Below, piece by piece: positions 18,462 to 26,929 of a DNA stretch of 39,159 nucleotides. This DNA is from Candidatus Magasanikiibacteriota bacterium (GTDB lineage Bacteria > Patescibacteriota > Patescibacteriia > Magasanikbacterales > GWA2-37-8): assembly GCA_016234265.1 (NCBI GenBank), contig JACRFW010000021.1, positions 1-39,159 of the forward strand, read 5' to 3'. The notes under the pieces were generated by a model. The model did no database searches. It was not told where the DNA came from and saw only the letters and a program-made list of their open reading frames with translations. How positions within the stretch are numbered: the stretch's first letter is position 1; each line of letters starts with the position of its first letter. A program made the translations under genes and the position numbers.

Positions 18462-19256
18462 ATGAGTTCTATGTTTGACGATCAACAGAATAGCGCCGGC
18501 GCGCCGCCGGCGAATTTACCCACTGAACCGGTAGATATGTTCGCCGGAGTGGAGGAGAGCGCCGAAGCGGCGCCGCCAAAGCTGCCTGACGCTTTGTCCT
18601 CGGGAATGTTAAAGCGCAAGGGCGCGGAGACACCAACAGTAGCCGCCGCCGCTCCTCTGCCTTCGGCCGGGGAAACCGCGGCGGCGCCGGTCACTACATT
18701 ATCAACAACCGCCCAGCCGATTCTGGGTAAGATATTAGTCGTTATTTTGATTCTGGCCGCCCTCGGCGGTATTGGCTGGGGCGGCTCTCGGCTCTACGCT
18801 CAGTATATAGCTAAAAAGGCGCCGGTGGTTCAGGAAACACCGGCACCGGTCAGGGGGCAAACTCCGCCTCCGGCAGTAGAAATTCCCGCGTCGGTTGCCG
18901 GAGCGGCCAGCCAGCCACTGGTTGCTGAAACCCCAACTTCCACTATTACCACTAACATAAAAAACGATACGATTTTGTTTGGCGAACCGGTGGATACTGA
19001 TAAAGACGGGCTGGATGACGCGCGCGAAAAAGAATTGGGCACTAATCCCAACAATCCGGATACCGATGGCGATGGTTTAAGTGACGGCGATGAAGTTTTG
19101 ATTTGGAAGACGAACCCGCTCAACCCCGATACCGATGGCGACGGCTATCCTGATGGTGAAGAAGTAAAAAATGGGTATAATCCGCTGGGGCGCGGGCGGC
19201 TTTTGAAGAGCCCGACTTCAACTGCGCCGATTGTTACTACGACAAAGACCCCATAA
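18462..19256 (+). CDS. TSP3-repeat protein with cytoplasmic N-terminus and one TM
   Basis: ILGKILVVILILAALGGIGWGG TM; DTDKDGLDDARE, DTDGDGLSDGDE, DTDGDGYPDGEE. ORF is open from 18393; start at 18462 or 18471 preferred. Confidence 0.75.
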   Translation: MSSMFDDQQNSAGAPPANLPTEPVDMFAGVEESAEAAPPKLPDALSSGMLKRKGAETPTVAAAAPLPSAGETAAAPVTTLSTTAQPILGKILVVILILAALGGIGWGGSRLYAQYIAKKAPVVQETPAPVRGQTPPPAVEIPASVAGAASQPLVAETPTSTITTNIKNDTILFGEPVDTDKDGLDDAREKELGTNPNNPDTDGDGLSDGDEVLIWKTNPLNPDTDGDGYPDGEEVKNGYNPLGRGRLLKSPTSTAPIVTTTKTP

Positions 19257-19264
19257 AATAGAGT

Positions 19265-20443
19265 ATGTTTGGTCTAGGCACAAAAAAAACTAGCGAAGAG
19301 CCGCCCAGCGCCATTCCCGTTTCGGCGATGCCGGCGGAATTTTATGGCGGCGCCAACCCGACGGTGACGTTTAAGGCGGTTACGAAAGAAGTGGAGATTG
19401 GCGATTTGACGCCGGGTGAAAAAAAAGCGTTTGATCGGGCCACGGCGCCGGGGAGAGGGCAACCGTTCCATCCGGTGAATCTTTTTACCAACCGGCGTTT
19501 CATTATTATTGCCGGCGTTGTTTTGTTTGTATTTTTCACGGGCGGCGTCAGCTGGTATTATATCCGCCAGGCCGAACCGCCGCCGCCGCCAGCTACTCCG
19601 GCCGCCCCCCCCGCTGTTCCCGCTCCGGCAGTTGAGGAGCCGCCGGTGATTGCCACGACCACCGTTGAGGCGACCAGCACCCCGCCGGCGGCGGAAACGC
19701 CAACAACCACTCCCGCCGTTACCGGTCTCATTGAGTTCCCATCATTGGTATTGGGCAGCAGCCCGGATTCTGATCGTGATGGCTTGTCCTCTCCGGAAGA
19801 GGAGTTGTTTAAGACTGATCCGGCGGCGCCGGATACCGATGGCGACGGCTACCGTGACGGGAGCGAGGTGTTTCATTTGTATAACCCCATCGGGAAAGAG
19901 CCGCAGAAACTGATTGATTCCGGTTTGGTGAAGGAGTTTGTTAACCCGGTTTTCAATTATCGGCTCTATTATCCAACGACGTGGGCGGTGGGGAACGTTG
20001 ATCAGAATTATCGTGATGTGCTCTTCAGCACTCTCACGGGCGAGAATATTGAGGTCAAAGTGTCGGATATAGAGTCCGGCCTGCCGCTCGCTGATTGGTT
20101 CAATACTTTCGCGCCCACTGAGAATGTAAACACTGTCACAAATTATGCGTCAGTCTTTAAGGAGCCGGGTCTGCGCCGCCCCGATGGCTTGGTGTTCTAT
20201 TTCCCGCGGCCGAACCAGATTGTGGCGGTGGTGTATCACCCGGCGATGGGGGAGACCGTTGTGAATTATCGGTCAGTTGTTTCCCTGATGGCTCAGAGTT
20301 TCCGCTGGCCGGGCAATGGTGTCGCCATCCCCGCTCCGGCTCCGGCAGTGGTGTTTGATACTACTAACACCGTTACTGTCACCCCCGTCACGGCTCCGGT
20401 CCCTGCCACTATCTCTACCACCTCCACTCAGGGGACGTTTTAA
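19265..20443 (+). CDS. TSP3-repeat membrane protein with extra C-terminal globular domain
   Basis: TM RFIIIAGVVLFVFFTGGVSWYY; Pro-rich linker; DSDRDGLSSPEE, DTDGDGYRDGSE; C-terminal FNYRLYYPTTWAVGN... Confidence 0.75.
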   Translation: MFGLGTKKTSEEPPSAIPVSAMPAEFYGGANPTVTFKAVTKEVEIGDLTPGEKKAFDRATAPGRGQPFHPVNLFTNRRFIIIAGVVLFVFFTGGVSWYYIRQAEPPPPPATPAAPPAVPAPAVEEPPVIATTTVEATSTPPAAETPTTTPAVTGLIEFPSLVLGSSPDSDRDGLSSPEEELFKTDPAAPDTDGDGYRDGSEVFHLYNPIGKEPQKLIDSGLVKEFVNPVFNYRLYYPTTWAVGNVDQNYRDVLFSTLTGENIEVKVSDIESGLPLADWFNTFAPTENVNTVTNYASVFKEPGLRRPDGLVFYFPRPNQIVAVVYHPAMGETVVNYRSVVSLMAQSFRWPGNGVAIPAPAPAVVFDTTNTVTVTPVTAPVPATISTTSTQGTF

Positions 20444-20451
20444 ACAGAGAT

Positions 20452-20892
20452 ATGTTGGGAATTTCTTATCAAGCTGTTGTCGTTTGCCCGGTGGCGGGAG
20501 CGGAAGTGAAAAAGATAGTGCGTTTCGCAGCTCGGCGAGAGAAAAAAATTCGCGGCCGAATTGATGTTACCGTGGTAGGTGATGCCGCCATCCGGAGCTT
20601 GAATAGGCGCTATCGCGGAAAGGACCAAGTGACCGATGTGCTTTCCTTTGCCTGGGGCGAAGATAAAAAAATGCCAAGCCGCTATCTCGGGCAGATCTAT
20701 CTGTCCTATCCGCAGATCAAACGGCAAGCGCGTGTCTTTCAGGCGCCGGTCGCGGAAGAATTCGCGCGGATGTTGGTTCATGGTCTGCTCCACCTGGTCG
20801 GGTATGACCATGTCCGGAGGGCGGAAGCAGAGCGAATGTTTTCCCTCCAGGAAAAAATTGTTGCCCACGCTGGCCCCAAAGGGCGGTCTTAG
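20452..20892 (+). CDS. ybeY: Endoribonuclease YbeY
   Basis: VHGLLHLVGYDH metal-binding motif; YRGKDQVTDVLSF. Confidence 0.95.
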   Translation: MLGISYQAVVVCPVAGAEVKKIVRFAARREKKIRGRIDVTVVGDAAIRSLNRRYRGKDQVTDVLSFAWGEDKKMPSRYLGQIYLSYPQIKRQARVFQAPVAEEFARMLVHGLLHLVGYDHVRRAEAERMFSLQEKIVAHAGPKGRS

Positions 20893-20901
20893 CGAATTAC
20901 T

Positions 20902-21270
20902 ATGCTATCGTTACGTCGTTTGACGCAAAGTTTCCAAGATGCCCGGCGCGGCTTAGCTCACGTATTCCGGGCCGAACAAAATTTTCGTCTGCAGGTCATG
21001 GCGGCCGCGCTCGTTTTGGCGGTGGTATTTTATTTCCCTCTGCGCCAGTGGGAAACGGTCGTCATCCTTCTTTTGATCGTGATGGTTTTGACCATGGAGA
21101 TTCTCAATACCGCTTTAGAGCGTTTTACTGATCTGCTCAAACCGCGGCTGCATCACTACGTTGGCGCCATTAAAGACATGATGGCGGCGGCCGTGCTCGT
21201 AACGTCGCTCGGCGCGCTCATTATTGGGACAATCATCGTGGGTCCATACTTTATCAGTTTGGCAAGGTAG
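20902..21270 (+). CDS. dgkA: Diacylglycerol / undecaprenol kinase family
   Basis: AEQNFRLQVMAAALV, MEILNTALERFTDL; three TM segments. Confidence 0.9.
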   Translation: MLSLRRLTQSFQDARRGLAHVFRAEQNFRLQVMAAALVLAVVFYFPLRQWETVVILLLIVMVLTMEILNTALERFTDLLKPRLHHYVGAIKDMMAAAVLVTSLGALIIGTIIVGPYFISLAR

Positions 21271-21286
21271 TGTATACTGTGAGTGT

Positions 21287-22558
21287 ATGAAGAAAAAATA
21301 TTCAGCGCTTATCGCCGGTTTGGATATCGGGTCGGCGGCGGTCCGGCTTGTGGTGGGGCAACTCACCTCTCCGGAAGAGACGGAGCACGAAGCCGGTTTG
21401 CAAATTTTAGGCGCGGCCGAAGTGCCCTCGGCCGGGGTGCAGAAAGGCGTCATCAGCAGCATTGAGGATGTTGTTTCTTCCGTATCCGCTGGTTTGGAAG
21501 CGGCTGAGCGCATGGTGGGGGTGCCAATAAATAGTTTGTGGGTGGGCATTTCCGGTCTCCATATTGTTTCACAGAATAGCAAAGGGGTCGTGGCCGTTTC
21601 CAAGGCGGATAGCGAAATTACCGAGGAGGATGTGGCGCGGGCGGTGGAGGCATCGCGCGCCATTGCTACACCACTGAATTATGAGGTCCTCCATGTGTTG
21701 CCAAAAAGTTTTAGCATTGACGGCCAGGGCACCATTAAAGATCCGGTGGGGATGACCGGCATTCGTCTGGAGGTGGATGCCCAGATTATTCTGGGGTCAG
21801 CCTCCCAGATCAAGAATTTGACGAAAGCGGTTTATCGGACCGGGCAGGACATTGAAGATTTGGTGCTTTCTATTCTGGCCACCGCGGAGGCGGTCGTGAC
21901 GCCGCGGCAGAAAGAAATTGGCGTTCTGGTGGTGAATATCGGAGTGGCCACTACCAGTTTGGCGGTTTTTGAAGAAGGGGAGATTCTCCACACGGCTGTT
22001 ATTCCACTCGGTTCGGAGCATATTACGAAAGATATTGCCTTGGGGCTGCGCACGTCTATTGACATTGCCGAGGCGGTGAAGCTGGAACATGGGGATTGTA
22101 CGCCAGGCCTCGTGTCCAAGCGCGAAGAGATTGACCTTTATGAACTCGGCGCGCCGGAACATGAAATTGTGAAAAAACAGTATGTGAGCGAGATAATTGA
22201 GGCGCGGGCGGAAGAGATTTTGCAAAAAATAAATCAGGAATTGATTCGGATAAAGAGGAGCGCCCTGCTTCCAGCCGGAGCCGTATTAACCGGCGGCGGA
22301 GCGAAACTTACCGGTCTGGTTGAACTTGCTAAAAAACAGCTGCGATTGCCGGCCATTCTGGGCTATCCGCTCAATGTGGTGAGCGTTACCGATAAGGTGA
22401 ATGATTTAGGTTTTGCCACGGCGATTGGTTTGGTGAAGTGGGGGGCGACTACGCCGGGGCAGGGCTATGGGGGAAGGCGCGAAGGGGGAGGGTCAATGAG
22501 AAAAATTAATCGCGCCGGCAGCCAGCTTAAAAAATGGTTTAAGACGCTCATACCCTAA
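21287..22558 (+). CDS. ftsA: Cell division protein FtsA
   Basis: AGLDIGSAAVRLVVGQL, VGISGLHI, VLTGGGAKLTGL; C-terminal amphipathic SQLKKWFKTLIP. Confidence 0.93.
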   Translation: MKKKYSALIAGLDIGSAAVRLVVGQLTSPEETEHEAGLQILGAAEVPSAGVQKGVISSIEDVVSSVSAGLEAAERMVGVPINSLWVGISGLHIVSQNSKGVVAVSKADSEITEEDVARAVEASRAIATPLNYEVLHVLPKSFSIDGQGTIKDPVGMTGIRLEVDAQIILGSASQIKNLTKAVYRTGQDIEDLVLSILATAEAVVTPRQKEIGVLVVNIGVATTSLAVFEEGEILHTAVIPLGSEHITKDIALGLRTSIDIAEAVKLEHGDCTPGLVSKREEIDLYELGAPEHEIVKKQYVSEIIEARAEEILQKINQELIRIKRSALLPAGAVLTGGGAKLTGLVELAKKQLRLPAILGYPLNVVSVTDKVNDLGFATAIGLVKWGATTPGQGYGGRREGGGSMRKINRAGSQLKKWFKTLIP

Positions 22559-22592
22559 ACGTTAAGTTATACACATTCCTTGACAATTGCGC

Positions 22593-22622
22593 TTGACAGG
22601 GTATTCTCTGGGGCGATACACT
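22593..22622 (+). promoter_or_regulatory. Sigma70-like promoter upstream of ftsZ
   Basis: TTGACA (22593-22598), 18-bp spacer, TACACT (22617-22622); a 7-bp hairpin agcgaag/cttcgct lies in the leader (22627-22648). Confidence 0.55.
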
Positions 22623-22700
22623 ATCTAGCGAAGACACATTTCTTCGCTTATTTTATTATAAGGTGGTTGAATACAAAAATTATTCATCAATTTCACACCT

Positions 22701-23915
22701 ATGCCGCAAGTTAAACCGGAAATGGAAGCTTTTGCCAAAATTAAGGTCGTGGGCGTTGGCGGGAGCGGCGGGGCAGCCATCAATCGGATGATGGCGAGCA
22801 AAATTCGGGGCGTTGATTTTCTGGCCATGAACACCGATGTGCAGGCGCTTCATTACAACAGCGCGCCGCACAAAATTCATATCGGCAAAACGGTCACGAA
22901 AGGCCTCGGCGCCGGCATGGACCGCGAGGTCGGGCGAAAAGCGGCCGAAGAATCACAAAATGAAATTCGCGACGCCATCAAAGATGCCGATATGGTATTC
23001 ATTACCTGCGGTCTGGGTGGCGGCACCGGTTCGGGCGCGGCGCCGATTGTCGCCGAGGTGGCCAAAGAACTCGGCGCGCTGACGGTAGCGGTAGTCACCA
23101 AGCCGTTTTCCTTTGAGGGTCCGCAACGCAGCTCCATCGCGGAAAAATCGTGGGAAGATCTGGTGAAGAACGTGGATACCATCATTACCATCCCGAACGA
23201 CCGGATTCTTCAAGTCATTGATAAAAAAACCACTCTGCTTGACGCTTTCAAAATTGTTGACGATATTTTACGCCAGGGTGTGCAAGGGATCTCCGAACTT
23301 ATCACCATCCCGGGCCTGATTAATGTTGATTTTGCCGACGTCAAGACTATCATGCGCGACACCGGTTCGTCCCTCATGGGCATTGGTACCGGCACCGGCG
23401 AAAATCGGGCGGTGGAAGCCGCCAAAGCGGCCATTTCCAGCCCGCTCCTGGAGCTCTCTATTGACGGCGCGCACGGTATTCTCTTCACCATCACCGGCGG
23501 CCCGGATTTGACCATGAACGAAGTAACCGACGCCGCGAAGCTTATCACCAGCTCCGCCGCCGCCGATGCCAAGATTATTTTTGGCGCCATCATTGATGAA
23601 AATATGATCGGCAGCATGCGTATTAATGTGGTCGCGACCGGCTTTGACGACCGCCGCCCCAGTGCGCTGAAAGAAGACACGGCGCCGGCCCAGAATTTTT
23701 TCTCCGGCGGGAAATATCTGCCGAGCACGTTTCTGCGCAAAGCCCAGAAAGAAGAAGAGGAAGAAGAAAAAAAATTCAAGAACTTTACCCAGCGCAACAT
23801 TCCGGCCGCCGCGCCGAACCAGGGCGAAACCAACAAACCAATCAAAGATCAAGACCCGGGTCTGGAAGAAGACCCGGAGATGCCCGCCTTCCTTCGTAAA
23901 AGGATGGGTCTTTAA
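22701..23915 (+). CDS. ftsZ: Cell division protein FtsZ
   Basis: KVVGVGGSGGAAINRM, GLGGGTGSGAAPIVAEVAKE; C-terminal EMPAFLRKRMGL. Confidence 0.97.
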   Translation: MPQVKPEMEAFAKIKVVGVGGSGGAAINRMMASKIRGVDFLAMNTDVQALHYNSAPHKIHIGKTVTKGLGAGMDREVGRKAAEESQNEIRDAIKDADMVFITCGLGGGTGSGAAPIVAEVAKELGALTVAVVTKPFSFEGPQRSSIAEKSWEDLVKNVDTIITIPNDRILQVIDKKTTLLDAFKIVDDILRQGVQGISELITIPGLINVDFADVKTIMRDTGSSLMGIGTGTGENRAVEAAKAAISSPLLELSIDGAHGILFTITGGPDLTMNEVTDAAKLITSSAAADAKIIFGAIIDENMIGSMRINVVATGFDDRRPSALKEDTAPAQNFFSGGKYLPSTFLRKAQKEEEEEEKKFKNFTQRNIPAAAPNQGETNKPIKDQDPGLEEDPEMPAFLRKRMGL

Positions 23916-23926
23916 TTATCGCGCCT

Positions 23927-24388
23927 ATGCGCTGTCCCGTTTGCAACTATCGTGATGTCAGCGTCATAGATACCCGTCCGCTGGAGGACGATTTGTCCGT
24001 CCGCCGCCGCCGGGAGTGCCAAAAATGTCACTATCGGTTTTCCACGGTGGAAGAAATTGAACTGCTGGACATCATTGTTGTGAAAAGAAACGGCGAACGG
24101 CAGAGCTATATGCGCGACAAAGTAGAAGCGGGCATCCGGCGATCGCTGACGAAGCGACCTTTCACGCAGGACAAATTTCACCGCCTGCTCCACGCGATTG
24201 AGCGCGATATTCAGAAGAAGCGCCGGCGGGAAATCGCGAGCAACGAGATTGGCGAAATAGTGATGAAACATCTGCACAGTTTTGATAAAATCGCCTATAT
24301 CCGTTTTGCCAGTGTCTATCGCGATTTTAAAGACGTGAAAACATTTGAAAAGGAGCTAAAGCGCATTAGTCACAAGCAATCTAAATAA
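23927..24388 (+). CDS. nrdR: Transcriptional repressor NrdR
   Basis: MRCPVCNYRDVSVIDTRPLEDDLSVRRRRECQKCHYRFST zinc ribbon plus ATP-cone. Confidence 0.96.
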   Translation: MRCPVCNYRDVSVIDTRPLEDDLSVRRRRECQKCHYRFSTVEEIELLDIIVVKRNGERQSYMRDKVEAGIRRSLTKRPFTQDKFHRLLHAIERDIQKKRRREIASNEIGEIVMKHLHSFDKIAYIRFASVYRDFKDVKTFEKELKRISHKQSK

Positions 24389-24394
24389 CACTCT

Positions 24395-24838
24395 ATGTTA
24401 AAACGCGCGGCGACACCACCGGAGCAGGGCGACGCACCACCGACCCTCTCGGCCGTTTCCGAAATCGGAGAGCGTCCTGCGACCGTGCCCAAAGACACGA
24501 GCGGGGCGGCGCTCCGCGATCTTTTAGAGAAAAATCTCAAGTGGTCGCAAATAATCTACGAACAGAATCGGAAGATCAACCACAAATTATTGTGGTCGGC
24601 GGTGGCCAATTGGTTCCGGCTCATCGTGATTGTCGTGCCGCTCATTCTCGCCGTTTGGTATTTGCCGACTATTATGAAAGGGCTGCGAGATAAGTACGGC
24701 CTCTTTTTAAACGCAGCCGCCAAGGGTCAGCTGTCGCCGTCTTCGGTAAACAGTCTGCTTGATGTGCTGCCGATTAACGCGGTGGAGCGAGAGCAACTGA
24801 AGGCGATGCTGCAGTCGTCCAGGCCGAGTCAAAAATAA
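24395..24838 (+). CDS. Hypothetical membrane protein
   Basis: One TM LIVIVVPLILAVWYLPTIM; between nrdR and pyk, short spacings. Confidence 0.7.
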   Translation: MLKRAATPPEQGDAPPTLSAVSEIGERPATVPKDTSGAALRDLLEKNLKWSQIIYEQNRKINHKLLWSAVANWFRLIVIVVPLILAVWYLPTIMKGLRDKYGLFLNAAAKGQLSPSSVNSLLDVLPINAVEREQLKAMLQSSRPSQK

Positions 24839-24847
24839 GGTAAAGGT

Positions 24848-26284
24848 ATGTTTAAACACACCAAAATCGGCGCCACCATCGGCCCCTCCTGCGCGGACCC
24901 GCTGGTGCTGGAGAAAATGGTCAAAGCCGGGATGAATTTCGCCCGGCTGAATTTTGCGCACGGCACGCACGAGAGCAACGGAAAACTTCTCAACACTGTT
25001 CGCGCGGTTGAAGAAAAAACCGGCGAGCCCCTGGCCATTCTTCAAGACCTGCAGGGGCCGCGCATCCGCCTGGGCGCCATGCCCGCCGAAGGGGTCGCGA
25101 TTAAAGAGGGCGATACTGTTACTTTGAATACTGCTTTGACTACATATGCCGGCGGCGACTGGCCGGTTGACTATCCGGAGTTGCACCGTTTCGTCAAGCC
25201 GGGTGAGCGCGTTCTCATTGATGACGGCCGGGTTGAACTTAGCGTCACGGCGGTGACCGGCTCGCAGATAACGGGCAGCGTCGCGCAGGGGGGCGTGGTG
25301 ACATCTCATAAAGGAATTAATTTGCCGGATAGCGTATTAGAGATTCCGGCTCTGAGCGAGAAAGACCGGGCAGACCTGCGTTTTGGCGTCAAAAGCGAAG
25401 TGGATATGGTCGGGCTGTCATTTGTCAGCAGCGCCAAAGATATTTTGGATGTTCGGTTTCTTATTCAGCAGTATTTGAAAGAAGAAGGCCTGACCCGCGC
25501 CCAGCCGATTTTTATCATTGCCAAAATTGAACGGCGGGTGGCGGTAGAGAATTTAACCGAAATTTTGGATGCGGCCGATGGCATCATGGTGGCGCGCGGC
25601 GATTTGGGCCTGGAGTTGCCGGCGGCGCAGGTGCCCTTGGTCCAAAAAAGAATTATTGACGCCGCGAACGCGCTGGCGAAGCCGGTGATTGTAGCCACCC
25701 AGATGCTTAATTCCATGCAGACCAGCCGCCGCCCCACGCGCGCGGAAGTGTCCGACGTAGCGAACGCTGTCATTGATCACGCCGACGCGCTACTTTTGAC
25801 CAATGAAACGGCGAGCGGGGAGTTTCCGGTGCTCGCGGTTGAAACCATGGCGGATATTATTGTCACCACGGAGCGCTCCAGCTATGACGACACCGATTTG
25901 CCCGCTCATCATAAGGGGGTGTCGCTTGATTTGGCCATTGCCGACATGTCGCGGCTTCTTGCCGATGAGCTGAGCGCCAAATTGATTTTGGCGGCCTCAA
26001 TTTCTGGCGAAACCGGCCGACTCATTAGCCATGTCAGGCCGTCGCTCCCGATTCTGGTTGCCACCAGCACCCCGGCTTCGTGGCGTCAGCTCAATCTTTC
26101 TTGGGGAGTGAAACCATTTATGATGCTTCAGTGCCAGTCCATTGAGGAGCTCGTAGAGCGCTCCATTGACTACATCAAACACCACAAAATTGCCCGGAAG
26201 GGCGATAAGATGATAATCGTGGCCGGAGAGCCGGTTGGCCAGGCGGGAAATGTTAATCTGGTAGAGGTGAGGGAGATCTCGTAG
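24848..26284 (+). CDS. pyk: Pyruvate kinase
   Basis: TKIGATIGPSC, MNFARLNFAHG, IMVARGDLGLELP, VIVATQMLNSM, RRPTRAEVSDVANAV. Confidence 0.97.
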   Translation: MFKHTKIGATIGPSCADPLVLEKMVKAGMNFARLNFAHGTHESNGKLLNTVRAVEEKTGEPLAILQDLQGPRIRLGAMPAEGVAIKEGDTVTLNTALTTYAGGDWPVDYPELHRFVKPGERVLIDDGRVELSVTAVTGSQITGSVAQGGVVTSHKGINLPDSVLEIPALSEKDRADLRFGVKSEVDMVGLSFVSSAKDILDVRFLIQQYLKEEGLTRAQPIFIIAKIERRVAVENLTEILDAADGIMVARGDLGLELPAAQVPLVQKRIIDAANALAKPVIVATQMLNSMQTSRRPTRAEVSDVANAVIDHADALLLTNETASGEFPVLAVETMADIIVTTERSSYDDTDLPAHHKGVSLDLAIADMSRLLADELSAKLILAASISGETGRLISHVRPSLPILVATSTPASWRQLNLSWGVKPFMMLQCQSIEELVERSIDYIKHHKIARKGDKMIIVAGEPVGQAGNVNLVEVREIS

Positions 26285-26390
26285 CAGAATGGGTGACAGG
26301 GGGCAGGGCGAACAGTCCACTGGTGTGCTATGGTGTTTTGTGCTACAGTACAGTCATGGCTATTTTCTATCATTTTTAATTTTATTTCCT

Positions 26391-26717
26391 ATGGCCAAAC
26401 CAGGATTTTCTTTTTTGGAAAATTATATTATGGAAGTTTTGCAAGACAGCGGACTAGGCAAACTGTCTGAAGCTAACAGGCAAGTCTACGTGCCGCAGCT
26501 GGCGGCTGAGGCCGAATATCGTTTGGGGCTGGAGCTTTTGCCAAAACTAGACAAAGAGCAGGCAGAGAAGTTTAGTGGCATGGTTTCCGCGGAGGAGAGT
26601 TCGCCCACCGTTTGGCAGACTTTTTGGAGACAAGCCGTGCCGCAGTTTGATGCCACTGTTCAATCGGTTTTAAAAAAATTTGCCGAAGACTGCCGGAAAA
26701 TTTTAGCCCGTTCATAA
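26391..26717 (+). CDS. Hypothetical protein (possibly DUF5663-like)
   Basis: MAKPGFSFLENYIMEVLQDSGL...; ATG at 26391 preferred over 26289. Confidence 0.6.
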   Translation: MAKPGFSFLENYIMEVLQDSGLGKLSEANRQVYVPQLAAEAEYRLGLELLPKLDKEQAEKFSGMVSAEESSPTVWQTFWRQAVPQFDATVQSVLKKFAEDCRKILARS

Positions 26718-26719
26718 CT

Positions 26720-26914
26720 ATGGCGCAAACTGGCACAGCGCGAAAATCGCGTTTGGAGCGCGTTCAGCGCGAACTCGTAAAGGATTACGAGGGTATTTTG
26801 AAACGATTAACCGTTTTGCGGAAAAAACGCGCGGCTCTGCACAAAGAGATTCTTGCCGCGCTTGATCGCGCCAAGGTGCAGGGTGTTTTGAAAAAAATAA
26901 AACGATTGCGTTAA
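26720..26914 (+). CDS. Small basic coiled-coil hypothetical protein (64 aa)
   Basis: Abuts the preceding stop; Lys/Arg/Leu rich. Confidence 0.5.
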   Translation: MAQTGTARKSRLERVQRELVKDYEGILKRLTVLRKKRAALHKEILAALDRAKVQGVLKKIKRLR

Positions 26915-26929
26915 TTTAATGCTTACTTT

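Noticed and set aside
23210-23852. Long minus-strand ORFs antisense to ftsZ
   Set aside because: Low-complexity shadow ORFs opposite a highly conserved gene.
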